This document shows, one piece after another, positions 34,005-42,192 of a DNA stretch of 64,000 bases. Under the pieces are notes generated by a model. The model made no database searches. It saw only the letters and a program-made list of their open reading frames with translations, and had not been told where the DNA came from. Each line of letters begins with the position of its first letter. Positions within the stretch are counted from its first letter, which is position 1. The stretch comes from JASEJA01 sp038872535 (GTDB taxonomy: Archaea > Thermoproteota > Bathyarchaeia > Bathyarchaeales > Bathycorpusculaceae): assembly GCA_038872535.1 (NCBI GenBank), contig JAVZJY010000003.1:1-64000 (forward strand). Direction: 5' to 3'. The translations under genes and the position numbers were made by a program.

Positions 34005-34731
34005 AAAAACTGAAAAGTTAATCGACAAAAAAGGTTTAAGACTGGACGGAAGAAAACCAGACGAGTTAAGACCAATAAAACTTGAAGTAGGCGTATTATC
34101 AAACGCTGATGGCTCAGCCTACATAGAACAGGGGAAAAACAAAATTTTAGCCGCAGTTTACGGACCAAAAGAACTGCATCCTAAACATATGGCGCTTCCT
34201 GACAGAATGGTTTTGAGATGCCGTTACCACATGGCACCCTTCTCTGTTCAAGAAAGAAAATCGCCAGCACCATCCAGAAGAGAAATAGAACTCTCAAAAG
34301 TCATAAGAGAAGCCCTTGAACCCTCAATATTTCTTGAATACTATCCAAAAACAGGCATAGACATATTCATTGAAGTCTTGCAAGCTGACGGAAGCACAAG
34401 ATGCGCAAGCATAGTGGCAGCATCCTTAGCCTTAGCAGACGCAGGCATCCCAATGCGAGATTTAGTTGTCGCTTGTTCGGCTGGAAAAATTGACGACACA
34501 ATAATATTGGATTTGATGGACACGGAAGATAAAATGGGATTAGCCGATGTTCCTTTGGCTTTAATGCCAAACTTAAACGCTATAACATTACTTCAGATGG
34601 ATGGAACATTAACCCTTGAAGAGTTCGAAAAGGCTGTTAACATGGCATTGGAAGGCTGCAAAAAAATCTATGCACTGCAAAAGGAAGCGTTAAAATCTAA
34701 GTATGTTAGCGTTAAAGAGGTTGAAGAATAA
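33997..34731 (+). CDS. rrp41: exosome catalytic subunit Rrp41
   Basis: 244 residues, RNase PH fold. RLDGRKPDELRPIKLEVGVLSNADGSAYIEQG at the start, RCRYHMAPFSVQERKSPAPSRRE for RNA contact, and catalytic aspartate region VVACSAGKIDDTIILDLMDTEDKMG. Phosphorolytic 3'-5' exonuclease and polyadenylase. Overlaps rrp4 by eight bases and rrp42 by one. Confidence 0.97.
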   Translation: MSEKTEKLIDKKGLRLDGRKPDELRPIKLEVGVLSNADGSAYIEQGKNKILAAVYGPKELHPKHMALPDRMVLRCRYHMAPFSVQERKSPAPSRREIELSKVIREALEPSIFLEYYPKTGIDIFIEVLQADGSTRCASIVAASLALADAGIPMRDLVVACSAGKIDDTIILDLMDTEDKMGLADVPLALMPNLNAITLLQMDGTLTLEEFEKAVNMALEGCKKIYALQKEALKSKYVSVKEVEE

Positions 34732-35522
34732 TGTCAGCCATGATTACCCGCGTAAAACAGAAACAAATCGCACAACTAATTTCTAGAGGAAAACGTCTAG
34801 ACGGCAGAGGCTTAACGGATTATCGAGAAATAAAAGTGGAACAAGGAATAATTGAAAAGGCTGAAGGATCAGCAAGAGTATTGCTTGGAAAAACAGAAGT
34901 TATGGTTGGAACAAAAATAGAAACTGGCGAACCATTCTCCGACACACCAAACGAAGGAGTCTTAACGGTAAACGCTGAACTAGTGCCTTTGGCTTCACCA
35001 ACCTTCGAAGCCGGACCGCCTGACGAAAACTCCATAGAACTTGCCAGAATAGTCGACAGAGGAATAAGGGAGTCAAAAGCTATTGACTTGGAAAAATTGT
35101 GCATAGAGCCGGGAAAGAAGGTTTTCGTTGTCTTCGTAGATGTTTATGTTCTTAATCATGACGGAAACTTGATAGACGCCTCAGCTCTAGCCGCTTTAGC
35201 CGCCCTACTTAATACAAAAATGCCAAACTACGAAATTGAGGAAGGCGAAGTGAAAATTAAGTCAGGTTATACTCCGCTTCCCATAAAGAGACATCCAATA
35301 ACGGTTACTTTTGCGAAAATAAGCGACAAACTTGTTGTAGACCCATGGTTAGAGGAAGAACAAGTAATGGATGCTAGGCTTTCAATGGCAATAGACGATG
35401 ACGGCAACATATGCGCAATACAAAAAGGCGGCAGCGGATACTTCGAACCAAAACAGGTTTTAGAAGCCGCAAACATAGCTAAGGAAAAAGCTGAAGAAAT
35501 ACGCAAAAAACTAAAATGGTGA
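34731..35522 (+). CDS. rrp42: exosome non-catalytic subunit Rrp42
   Basis: 263 residues, RNase PH fold paralogue of Rrp41. SRGKRLDGRGLTDYREIKVEQGIIEKAEGSA, GEPFSDTPNEGVLTVNAELVPLASP. The catalytic Asp stretch of Rrp41 is not conserved, as usual; it forms the hexameric ring and helps bind RNA. Its stop is only five bases from the eL43 start. Confidence 0.96.
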   Translation: MSAMITRVKQKQIAQLISRGKRLDGRGLTDYREIKVEQGIIEKAEGSARVLLGKTEVMVGTKIETGEPFSDTPNEGVLTVNAELVPLASPTFEAGPPDENSIELARIVDRGIRESKAIDLEKLCIEPGKKVFVVFVDVYVLNHDGNLIDASALAALAALLNTKMPNYEIEEGEVKIKSGYTPLPIKRHPITVTFAKISDKLVVDPWLEEEQVMDARLSMAIDDDGNICAIQKGGSGYFEPKQVLEAANIAKEKAEEIRKKLKW

Positions 35523-35527
35523 AAACC

Positions 35528-35824
35528 ATGGGAAAAAGAACAAAAAAGGTAGGACCCACTCGAGGTTTAGGAGCCCGCTATGGTGCCACTGTAAGAAAAC
35601 GTTACATCAAAGTAATTACGGAAATGAAGAAACCTCATGCATGTCCCCAATGTGGATTTTCACGGGTTAAACGAGTAAGTGTTGGCGTTTGGAAATGTAG
35701 AAAATGTGGTTTCACCTTTACAGGTGGAGCATATACCCCAACAACAAAGCTTGGAACAGTTGCAAAACGTGTGGCTAAAGGCGCACCCATAGAAGCAGCA
35801 GTAGAAACAGAAGAAGCGGAGTAG
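35528..35824 (+). CDS. rpl37ae: large subunit ribosomal protein eL43
   Basis: 98 residues. MGKRTKKVGPTRGLGARYGATVRKRY, then zinc ribbon CPQCGF...CRKCGF at about 39-61. ATG at 35528 is chosen: it gives the conserved N terminus and has GGTGA (35518-35522) as ribosome site; an in-frame ATG at 35516 is rejected. In many archaea rpoP follows. Here a Brix gene follows after 29 bases and rpoP is absent. Confidence 0.95.
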   Translation: MGKRTKKVGPTRGLGARYGATVRKRYIKVITEMKKPHACPQCGFSRVKRVSVGVWKCRKCGFTFTGGAYTPTTKLGTVAKRVAKGAPIEAAVETEEAE

Positions 35825-35853
35825 CCTTCTATATTTTATGAGTGATTTAAATA

Positions 35854-36423
35854 TTGAGTGAAAGACAGCGTTTGCTATTAACAACATCAAGAAGACCAAC
35901 AAAAAATATGAGAACTTTCTGCAGAGAAATTTGCCACAACCTGCCATTCGCTGTACGGATAAACCGTGGCAAATTGAGCCTAGAAGGAATTGCAGGAAAA
36001 TCTTTGGAGTATGATGCTGAAAAAGTTATGATTATTGAACGATGGAAATTCGGACTTGGAAAAATACAACTGTTCGATGTGAAACCAGAAGGATTGAAAA
36101 GGGTTCCGCCAACCATCTATGTGGGCAGTGCAAAATTTCGAAGAAACTTGGCGGGAGAAATAATGAAGGGAAGGAGGATAAAATCGTTAGCATTGGCAGC
36201 CTCCATATATGAAAATTCTGATGTTAAAAAGCTCGAAAAAGCCCTCTCAAACTTTTTTGCAATTCCAGTTTTCTCGTTGAGAGAAGCTATTAATAGAAAA
36301 TTCGATGCAGCAATGCAGATCAAAATTAATTCACGAAAAAATTTAATCATTACTTTTATGCTTCTACCAGAATTAGTTGAGGCTGGCCCACAAATTTGGG
36401 TCTCACATATAGATTGGAGTTAG
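35854..36423 (+). CDS. Brix domain protein (IMP4-like ribosome biogenesis factor)
   Basis: 189 residues. LLLTTSRRPTKNMRTFCREICHNLP opens the Brix fold, followed by INRGKLSLEGI and RVPPTIYVGSAKFRRN. Brix proteins bind rRNA during subunit assembly; archaeal single-domain forms are usually encoded in exosome operons, as here. TTG start. Residues 105-189 are less conserved and contain a helix rich in Lys/Glu. Confidence 0.88.
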   Translation: MSERQRLLLTTSRRPTKNMRTFCREICHNLPFAVRINRGKLSLEGIAGKSLEYDAEKVMIIERWKFGLGKIQLFDVKPEGLKRVPPTIYVGSAKFRRNLAGEIMKGRRIKSLALAASIYENSDVKKLEKALSNFFAIPVFSLREAINRKFDAAMQIKINSRKNLIITFMLLPELVEAGPQIWVSHIDWS

Positions 36424-36427
36424 AAAG

Positions 36428-36679
36428 TTGAAGACGAAAGCTGTTGTCCGATTAAAGTTTCCTTCAAGAAAGCATTTAGAAATATTTGCTGAGGCTTTGG
36501 AGCCAGAGGTTAAAAAGCCAGCCACATCACGTTCAAAGGCGAATATAGAAAAGAAAGAAAAATTCCTAATTTTGAGTGTTGAAGCCAGAGACACTGTAGC
36601 TTTGCGAGCTACATTAAATGCTTATTTAAGATGGATAAACTCGATTACGAATGTTTTTGAAGCTTTGGAATCCCAATAA
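36428..36679 (+). CDS. pcc1: KEOPS complex subunit Pcc1
   Basis: 83 residues. VVRLKFPSRKHLEIFAEALEPEVKK and VEARDTVALRATLNAYLRWINSITNVFEAL match the Pcc1 pattern, whose dimers act as the tRNA-binding end of KEOPS in t6A37 synthesis. TTG start four bases after the Brix stop. The 3' end overlaps by 35 bases a minus-strand glycosyltransferase remnant. Confidence 0.9.
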   Translation: MKTKAVVRLKFPSRKHLEIFAEALEPEVKKPATSRSKANIEKKEKFLILSVEARDTVALRATLNAYLRWINSITNVFEALESQ

Positions 36680-37001
36680 CCAGCAGCTTTTGAATTGCGA
36701 ATTTATGATGCCCATTTTTGAGTGGAAAGCTGAGTTTCAAAAAGCCTTTACCATGAATGTAAATGTCTTTCAACAGCCTTTTTAATGGAGTTCTGGTTCC
36801 ACGTTTTTCTTCCCATTCAACTGGAAATTCGAGACACTTGTAACCGTTATGGACGCTCCGAACAATGATTTCGGTATCCCAAAACCAATCTGTACTTTCA
36901 CATACATCTAAAAGGGCTTTCACAAGTTTGCCAGAAAACGCCTTAAACCCTATTTGATGATCATATACATGAGTTTTAAAGGCAACTTGAACTACCAACA
37001 T
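36645..37001 (-). pseudogene. glycosyltransferase family 2 C-terminal remnant
   Basis: A 118-codon open frame whose first 65 residues (VYDHQIGFKAFSGKLVKALL, DWFWDTEIIVRSVHNGYKCLEFPVEWEEKRG) match the C-terminal third of dolichyl-phosphate-sugar/GT2 synthases. The GT-A nucleotide-binding half with its DxD is missing: only 75 bases separate it from the prefoldin start. No ribosome site precedes the frame. It reads as a decayed insertion between pcc1 and the prefoldin gene. A short expressed protein cannot be ruled out. Confidence 0.75.
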
Positions 37002-37076
37002 CAGTCAGCTTTTGACAGTTTTGAGAAAATGTTAATTAATGGCTTAGCTTATTCATGTGCAACGGAAGGATAAAGA

Positions 37077-37448
37077 GTGAGTGACGAAATTTCAAAGCTT
37101 CCACCCCAAGTTCAAGAACGTTTGTTAAGGCTTCAGCAGCTTCAACAGACACTTCAGTCCGTATTGGTTCAGAAGCAACAGGTGGAGATTGAACTAACAG
37201 AAATTGAACAAGCCTTGAGCGAATTAGAGAAGATGAGTGATGATGCAGTTATATACAAGGCTATTGGCTCGCTTCTGGTTAAGTCTGAAAAAGCCAAAAC
37301 GGTGGCTGATTTGAATGAACGAAAGGAACTTTTCAACACGAGAGCTGCAGTTTTAGGAAAACAAGAAGAACGCTTACGCAGTCAAATAAAAGATTTACAA
37401 ACTAAGCTTCAACAAGACTTAAGCCCAGTTTCTCCATCCCAGCCCTAA
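37077..37448 (+). CDS. pfdB: prefoldin subunit beta
   Basis: 123 residues. Two long coiled-coil helices (residues 8-45 and 80-115) around a beta hairpin (DDAVIYKAIGSLLVKSEKAKTV). Six-subunit prefoldin hands unfolded proteins to the thermosome. GTG start preceded by GGAAGGATAAAG. Continues the operon after the glycosyltransferase remnant. Confidence 0.94.
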   Translation: MSDEISKLPPQVQERLLRLQQLQQTLQSVLVQKQQVEIELTEIEQALSELEKMSDDAVIYKAIGSLLVKSEKAKTVADLNERKELFNTRAAVLGKQEERLRSQIKDLQTKLQQDLSPVSPSQP

Positions 37449-37472
37449 CAGAAGTCTTTTAGGTGGAAACTT

Positions 37473-37775
37473 TTGGAAGATTTAGGCATACCAGAGTTAA
37501 CAAGTGAGCAAGTTGAGGAATTATGCGCTGTTGCAGAGAAGGCTGCCAGAGAATACGTCACAGCAAGGGTGCCTTCAAAAAGAATAGAAACATTGAACAT
37601 AAGTGTTGAGGTGGAAGGCACAAAACCTGTGACTGTGGCCATAGATGTGGATGTTGTTTTGTCGCCGTTAATGAAGGATTTTGATGTGAAGGAGTTGGTT
37701 GAAGGCGCTGTTAAAGATGCGTTCGTTTCTGTTGATGAATATTTGAGGGCGCTAAAGTGTCATTCCCAAGAATAA
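37473..37775 (+). CDS. DUF3194 family protein
   Basis: 100 residues (LTSEQVEELCAVAEKAAREYVTARVPSKRIETLNISVEVE). The DUF3194 family is found in archaeal genomes exactly here, between prefoldin beta and a DHH phosphoesterase. Helix-then-beta layout, no catalytic motif. Function unknown. TTG start with TTTTAGGTGGAAAC upstream. Overlaps the next gene by 19 bases. Confidence 0.88.
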   Translation: MEDLGIPELTSEQVEELCAVAEKAAREYVTARVPSKRIETLNISVEVEGTKPVTVAIDVDVVLSPLMKDFDVKELVEGAVKDAFVSVDEYLRALKCHSQE

Positions 37776-38743
37776 TGAAAATTCTGGAAGAGATGGATGC
37801 TAAACTTGTTGTTTTGTTATGCCACCATAATGCTGACCCTGATGCTGTCTGTTCAGCCTATGCCTTCGCAAGCTTGCTGAAAAGTTTAAAACCAAACATT
37901 GAAGTCGAAATTGTGGCGGCACAGGGGATAAGTCGACTATCAAAACATCTTCTAAAACATATTCCAATAGAAGTTAAAACCCACTCTAATATTGAAAAGG
38001 CAGATGCAATAGTTTTGCTTGACACAAACACAATTCAACAACTCAACGATTTAGGTGAAAAAGTGAAAATGTTAAGGGCTCCGCTCATAGTTATAGACCA
38101 TCACGCAGCTCACCCAGAAACGGAACAAATGGCAAAAATCTGCATAACCAACGAAGAAGCATCATCAACATGCGAAATTGTATACAACTTCTTTAAAGAG
38201 TTAAACCTTAAACCCGGAGAAAATGAGGCTAAAGCATTATTTTTGGGCATAGCCTTCGACACACGCCATTTTGTATTAGCCAACTCATCAACACTAAAAT
38301 CAATAGCAGAACTCATCGACGCAGGCGTAAATGCTCAAGAGACATTATCTTTGCTTTCTTTGCCTATGGACTTTTCCGAAAGAGTTGCAAGGTTAAAAGC
38401 TTGCAGAAGAGCCAAACTTTTCAAAGTTGGAGAATGGATAATCGCATTTTCCCACGTCAGCGCTTATCAAGCTTCAGCAGCAAGAGCCATAATAGACTTA
38501 GGCGCCCATGTGGCTGTTGTGGCGGGACAAAAGAATGAAAATCTTGAAATTAGCCTACGCTGCGTTCGCGAGTTTCACGAGAAAACGGGCATACATTTAG
38601 GCAGAGACATTGCCAAACCCTTAGGCGAGTATCTCCACGGCATGGGAGGGGGACACGCAACGGCTGCTGGAGTAAACGGCGTTGGAGACGTTGAGACGGG
38701 ACTTAAAAGGTGTTTGCGGCTTCTTAAAGAAAAGTTGGCATAA
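37757..38743 (+). CDS. DHH family phosphoesterase
   Basis: 328 residues. DHH domain motifs CHHNADPDAVCSAYAF (about 22), LLDTNT (about 91) and VIDHHAAHP (about 113); DHHA1 C-terminal domain ending YLHGMGGGHATAAGVNG. Mn-dependent phosphoesterase of the NrnA/RecJ-like group that cleaves short oligonucleotides or pAp. Its operon position with exosome and prefoldin genes suits nano-RNA turnover. GTG start inside DUF3194. Confidence 0.9.
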   Translation: MSFPRIMKILEEMDAKLVVLLCHHNADPDAVCSAYAFASLLKSLKPNIEVEIVAAQGISRLSKHLLKHIPIEVKTHSNIEKADAIVLLDTNTIQQLNDLGEKVKMLRAPLIVIDHHAAHPETEQMAKICITNEEASSTCEIVYNFFKELNLKPGENEAKALFLGIAFDTRHFVLANSSTLKSIAELIDAGVNAQETLSLLSLPMDFSERVARLKACRRAKLFKVGEWIIAFSHVSAYQASAARAIIDLGAHVAVVAGQKNENLEISLRCVREFHEKTGIHLGRDIAKPLGEYLHGMGGGHATAAGVNGVGDVETGLKRCLRLLKEKLA

Positions 38744-38756
38744 GTTTTTGTGTAAC

Positions 38757-38764
38757 ATATTTAA
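38757..38764 (+). promoter_or_regulatory. TATA box of the ECF transporter operon
   Basis: ATATTTAA about 60 bases before the ATG at 38822 and just after the DHH phosphoesterase stop. It separates the ECF genes from the upstream operon. Confidence 0.5.
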
Positions 38765-38821
38765 GTAGCTACTCTTAAATGAGCCAAAGTAACCGCTTAA
38801 AGTTTGGTAGGCACCACAAGC

Positions 38822-39676
38822 ATGACAGTGATTGAAACAAAGAATCTTACTTACACTTATCCTGGCGGAACAAAACCATCAATTAGTGATGTTTCCATAA
38901 AAATAGAGAAGGGCGAATTCACCCTCATAACTGGTCCAAGCGGATGTGGAAAGACAACCCTCTGCCGCTGCTTTAATGGGTTGATTCCTCATTTCTATCA
39001 AGGCGAATTAAAAGGAGAAATAACAGTCGCTGGACTGAATGTTCTCGAGAATCCAATTTATGAGATGGCAAAGCATGTTGGACTTGTGTTCCAAAACCCT
39101 GAAAACCAGCTTTTCGCTCTCTCCGTGGAAAAGGATGTTGCTTTTGGTCTTGAAAATTTGGGAGTGCCAAGAGAAGAAATGCGAAAAAGGGTGGATTGGG
39201 CGCTGAACCTTACGGGCATATATGATTTGAGGGAGAGAGCTCCCCATGAACTTTCTGGTGGTCAACAGCAGCGTGTCGCCATAGCCTCCATATTAGCAAT
39301 GCAGCCAGAAGTGATGATTTTAGATGAACCAACATCTTTCCTTGATCCGTTAAGTGCAAAGAAAATTTTCGAAGTAATTTATGAATTGAATAAGAAGCTT
39401 GGAATAACCGTGGTGCTTGTTGAACATAGACTTGATTTGACGGCTAGATATGCCGACCACATAATCGTTATGGATGATGGAAAAGTTGTTTTGGATGGTG
39501 AACCCCGTGAAATTTTAAGCTCCGAAGAAGCTCGTCTGATCGGAATAGGAATTCCAAAGGCAACACTTCTCTATCATATTCTGAGGAAGGATGGAATAAA
39601 ATTAGGCAACACTGTTCCCTTGTCTTCAGATGAAATGGCAAATCTTCTAAAGGAGGCTTTGAAAGTTCATGATTGA
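38822..39676 (+). CDS. ecfA1: ECF transporter ATPase EcfA1
   Basis: 284 residues. ABC ATPase: Walker A GPSGCGKTTLCR, Q-loop VFQNPENQLFA (the ECF-type Q helix), signature ELSGGQQQRVAIAS, Walker B VMILDEPTSFLDPLSAK, H-loop VEHRLD. Powers vitamin/precursor uptake with EcfA2, EcfT and an S subunit. ATG at 38822 is chosen over an in-frame TTG at 38804. Overlaps ecfA2 by eight bases. No S subunit is adjacent; queT at 60.1 kb is a candidate. Confidence 0.93.
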   Translation: MTVIETKNLTYTYPGGTKPSISDVSIKIEKGEFTLITGPSGCGKTTLCRCFNGLIPHFYQGELKGEITVAGLNVLENPIYEMAKHVGLVFQNPENQLFALSVEKDVAFGLENLGVPREEMRKRVDWALNLTGIYDLRERAPHELSGGQQQRVAIASILAMQPEVMILDEPTSFLDPLSAKKIFEVIYELNKKLGITVVLVEHRLDLTARYADHIIVMDDGKVVLDGEPREILSSEEARLIGIGIPKATLLYHILRKDGIKLGNTVPLSSDEMANLLKEALKVHD

Positions 39677-40493
39677 AGTTGAAGATGTTTATTTTAGGTA
39701 TCCGAACGGTGTAGAAGCATTAAGGGGGGTATCCCTAACAATCAAAAACGGCGAGTTCGTAGCCATAATGGGACAAAATGGCGCAGGGAAGACAACTTTA
39801 GTCAAACATTTTAATGGACTACTCAAACCAACAAAAGGAAAAGTTTCAGTTGACGGAGTTGAAACAACAAAAGTGAGTGTAGCAAACCTATCTAGGAATG
39901 TAGGTTTTGTTTTCCAAAATCCAGACCATCAACTTTTTAGCGAAACAGTTGAAGAGGAGATAGCCTTTGCATTAAAGAATTTCGGGTTCAAAGAAACAAT
40001 CATAAAAAGGAGGGTCCAGTGGGCTCTTAACTTGTTGGGGTTAACCCAATATAGAAAAACTTCACCGTTCATGCTCAGCGGCGGGGAAAGGAAACGTGTA
40101 GCCCTTGCATCAGTTCTTGCATGGAACCCGAAAATACTCATTTTAGACGAACCAACAATAGGACAAGATTATCAACAAAAAGAGAAGCTTAGACAATTTA
40201 TTCTACAGATGAAAACGCAGAGAAAGACTGTGATTATTGTTACGCATGATGTGGAGTTTGTGGCTGAATGCAATCCGAGAGTTGTCTTAATGCGGGAAGG
40301 AAAAATTGTTGCAGACGGCGAAGCAAAAGAGATTCTAACAAAAGAGGAAGTTTTGACCCAAGCGTCCATAGTTCCGCCTCAAATCGCCCAAATTTTCATG
40401 CAAATACCAAGTTTAGAGTTGCCAAAAAATGTCATTGACGTTTACGAAGCAAGGGAAATTCTGCTTAAAATGTTGGAGAGCGATATCAAATGA
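39669..40493 (+). CDS. ecfA2: ECF transporter ATPase EcfA2
   Basis: 274 residues. Walker A GQNGAGKTTLVKHFNG, VFQNPDHQLFSETVEEEIAF, signature MLSGGERKRVALAS, Walker B ILILDEPTIGQD, H-loop VTHDVEF. Pairs with EcfA1 to form the asymmetric ATPase. C-terminal extension (235-274) binds the partner. Overlaps the ecfT start by four bases. Confidence 0.93.
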   Translation: MIEVEDVYFRYPNGVEALRGVSLTIKNGEFVAIMGQNGAGKTTLVKHFNGLLKPTKGKVSVDGVETTKVSVANLSRNVGFVFQNPDHQLFSETVEEEIAFALKNFGFKETIIKRRVQWALNLLGLTQYRKTSPFMLSGGERKRVALASVLAWNPKILILDEPTIGQDYQQKEKLRQFILQMKTQRKTVIIVTHDVEFVAECNPRVVLMREGKIVADGEAKEILTKEEVLTQASIVPPQIAQIFMQIPSLELPKNVIDVYEAREILLKMLESDIK

Positions 40494-41278
40494 GTGTTTT
40501 TGACGGACTAAAATTCCGAAGGGTCTACTCTCCAATTCACAATTTAGACCCAAGGATAAAATTCATCTATGTCCTCGCAATTTTTGTCATAGCAATAATG
40601 TTTTGGGAACTCATACCCTTAATGGTGCTTTTTGTTATTCAGATTCCTTTTGTCGTTTTGGCTGGAGTTAAACGTGAGTGGATTCGTTCAATGCGGGGAG
40701 GAGCCTTTTTAGCAGCGATAATTTTCATAACAAACTTTGCCGTCGCATATTTTGCAGGACGTGGATTGGCTGAGAGTTTAGAAAATGCTATTGCGTTAAC
40801 ATTGCGTTTCGTGGTTCTTATAGAATCTTTCTCAATTTTCTTTTTGACAACATCACCAGACCACTTGGGCTTAGCTCTAGAACAAACTGGGATACCCTAC
40901 GAGTTCTGTTTTGCTTTCACAACCGCCGTACGTTTTGTTCCTGTTTTAGCCGAAGAAGCCCAAACAATAATGGATGCCCAAAAGGCTAGGGGTTTAGAGC
41001 TTGAAAGGGGAAACTTTCTAAAAAGAATTAGAAATTATATTCCAATCCTTATACCCTTAATCGTAAGCGCCATTCGAAGAAGCCTCGAGTTAGCTGAAGC
41101 CATGGAATCCCGCGCTTGGGGAGCCACCAAAAAACGCACAAACCTTTACGTGCTAAAAATGCACAAAAACGATTTTCTTCTGATAGCCATAACCCTTGGA
41201 ATATTGGCAACAGCAATTTTCATCCGCCTATACATTCCAATTCCATCATTAAACCAACTTTTAAAAGGACAATTTTAA
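40490..41278 (+). CDS. ecfT: ECF transporter transmembrane subunit EcfT
   Basis: 262 residues. Five to six membrane helices. The two coupling-helix motifs that contact the ATPases are present: MDAQKARGLELERG (about 163-176) and AMESRAWGATKK (about 203-214), both with the expected Ala-Arg-Gly pattern. IHNLDPRIKF at the N terminus is the usual EcfT opening. Completes a group II (shared) ECF energising module. Confidence 0.93.
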   Translation: MSVFDGLKFRRVYSPIHNLDPRIKFIYVLAIFVIAIMFWELIPLMVLFVIQIPFVVLAGVKREWIRSMRGGAFLAAIIFITNFAVAYFAGRGLAESLENAIALTLRFVVLIESFSIFFLTTSPDHLGLALEQTGIPYEFCFAFTTAVRFVPVLAEEAQTIMDAQKARGLELERGNFLKRIRNYIPILIPLIVSAIRRSLELAEAMESRAWGATKKRTNLYVLKMHKNDFLLIAITLGILATAIFIRLYIPIPSLNQLLKGQF

Positions 41279-41309
41279 ACCATAAGGCTTTTAATACGGA
41301 CACAATTTA

Positions 41310-41930
41310 ATGGGTTTCGAGGCTAAAAAGTTGGAAATGCTTAAGGCAGCAGCAGAAGAAATTATTGACGGAATTAAACGCTGCATTGAAGAGCTTAACA
41401 TGAAAGAAGTTGAACGATTAATTGAGCTTTTGCTGGAAGCAAAAGAGAAGAAAATCTTTATTGTAGGTATTGGAAGAAGCGGATTCGTCGCCAGAGCTTT
41501 CGCCTTGCGTCTAATGAATTTAGGATTTAACGTTTACTTCTTAGGCGAAACCATAACCCCAGCCGCTGAAAAAGGAGACTTGCTTATTGCCATTTCAGGA
41601 ACAGGCGCCACAAAAATGGTCTTAACCGCAAGCTCAGCAGCCAAAGAAATAGGTGCCACAGTAATCGCTATCACATCCTTTCCAGAATCTCCACTTGGTC
41701 AAATGGCTGACCTCGTCGTAACAGTTAAGGGGAGGACAAAGATGGGCTGGCCGAGAGAGGAGGATTATTTAGCTAGGCAGATTATGGGTGAACGGGAACC
41801 GTTAACGCCTCTTGGAAGTGTTTTTGAGAATAATTGTATGGTGTTTCTTGATAGCTTAATTGTGGAGTTAATGCATCGATTAGGAAGAACTGAAGAGGAT
41901 TTAAAGCGTAGGCATGCAACAATAGAGTAG
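41310..41930 (+). CDS. hxlB: 6-phospho-3-hexuloisomerase (SIS domain)
   Basis: 206 residues. SIS fold with IVGIGRSGFVARAFALRLMNLGF, GETITPAAEKGDLLIAISGTGATKMV and TSFPESPLGQMADLV. Interconverts 3-hexulose-6-phosphate and fructose-6-phosphate; in archaea this works in the ribulose-monophosphate pathway to make pentoses or fix formaldehyde. The synthase partner HxlA is not in the window. TTTTAATA at 41289-41296 just upstream suggests a very short leader. Confidence 0.9.
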   Translation: MGFEAKKLEMLKAAAEEIIDGIKRCIEELNMKEVERLIELLLEAKEKKIFIVGIGRSGFVARAFALRLMNLGFNVYFLGETITPAAEKGDLLIAISGTGATKMVLTASSAAKEIGATVIAITSFPESPLGQMADLVVTVKGRTKMGWPREEDYLARQIMGEREPLTPLGSVFENNCMVFLDSLIVELMHRLGRTEEDLKRRHATIE

Positions 41931-41948
41931 GCTTAAAAGAGATGGGGA

Positions 41949-42035
41949 GTGCCGCATATACGGGCTAAATGGAAAAAGAAGAGGATGCGGAAACAGAAGA
42001 AGAAACGCCAAAAGAGAAGAGCACGGTACAAGTAA
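41949..42035 (+). CDS. rpl41e: large subunit ribosomal protein eL41
   Basis: A tiny, extremely basic protein: RAKWKKKRMRKQKKKRQKRR followed by ARYK, which matches the universal eL41 sequence MRAKW(K/R)KKRMRR-. It lies at the intersubunit bridge. The start is odd. The conserved Met-1 position is an ATA codon at 41958, with GGGGAG eight bases upstream (41944-41949), which is ideal spacing. The nearest ordinary in-frame start is GTG at 41949, giving an N-terminal MPHI extension but leaving its ribosome site in direct contact with the start. I annotate from the GTG formally; ATA initiation or an assembly error is possible. Confidence 0.85.
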   Translation: MPHIRAKWKKKRMRKQKKKRQKRRARYK

Positions 42036-42192
42036 GTGGTTTATGAATCACTGGATTTTCTGGTTTGTTTGAAGTTGTGAGTGTTAAGCATGCTAAAGAT
42101 TAATTATGCATATAACTTATTAAGACACACGACACACTATACTTATGGAAAACCACCCAACACCCTAAACCAAAAGACAACGGTGAAAACCA

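Noticed and set aside
38804..38821. TTG start for ecfA1
   Set aside because: No ribosome site before it, and the family N terminus begins at the later ATG.
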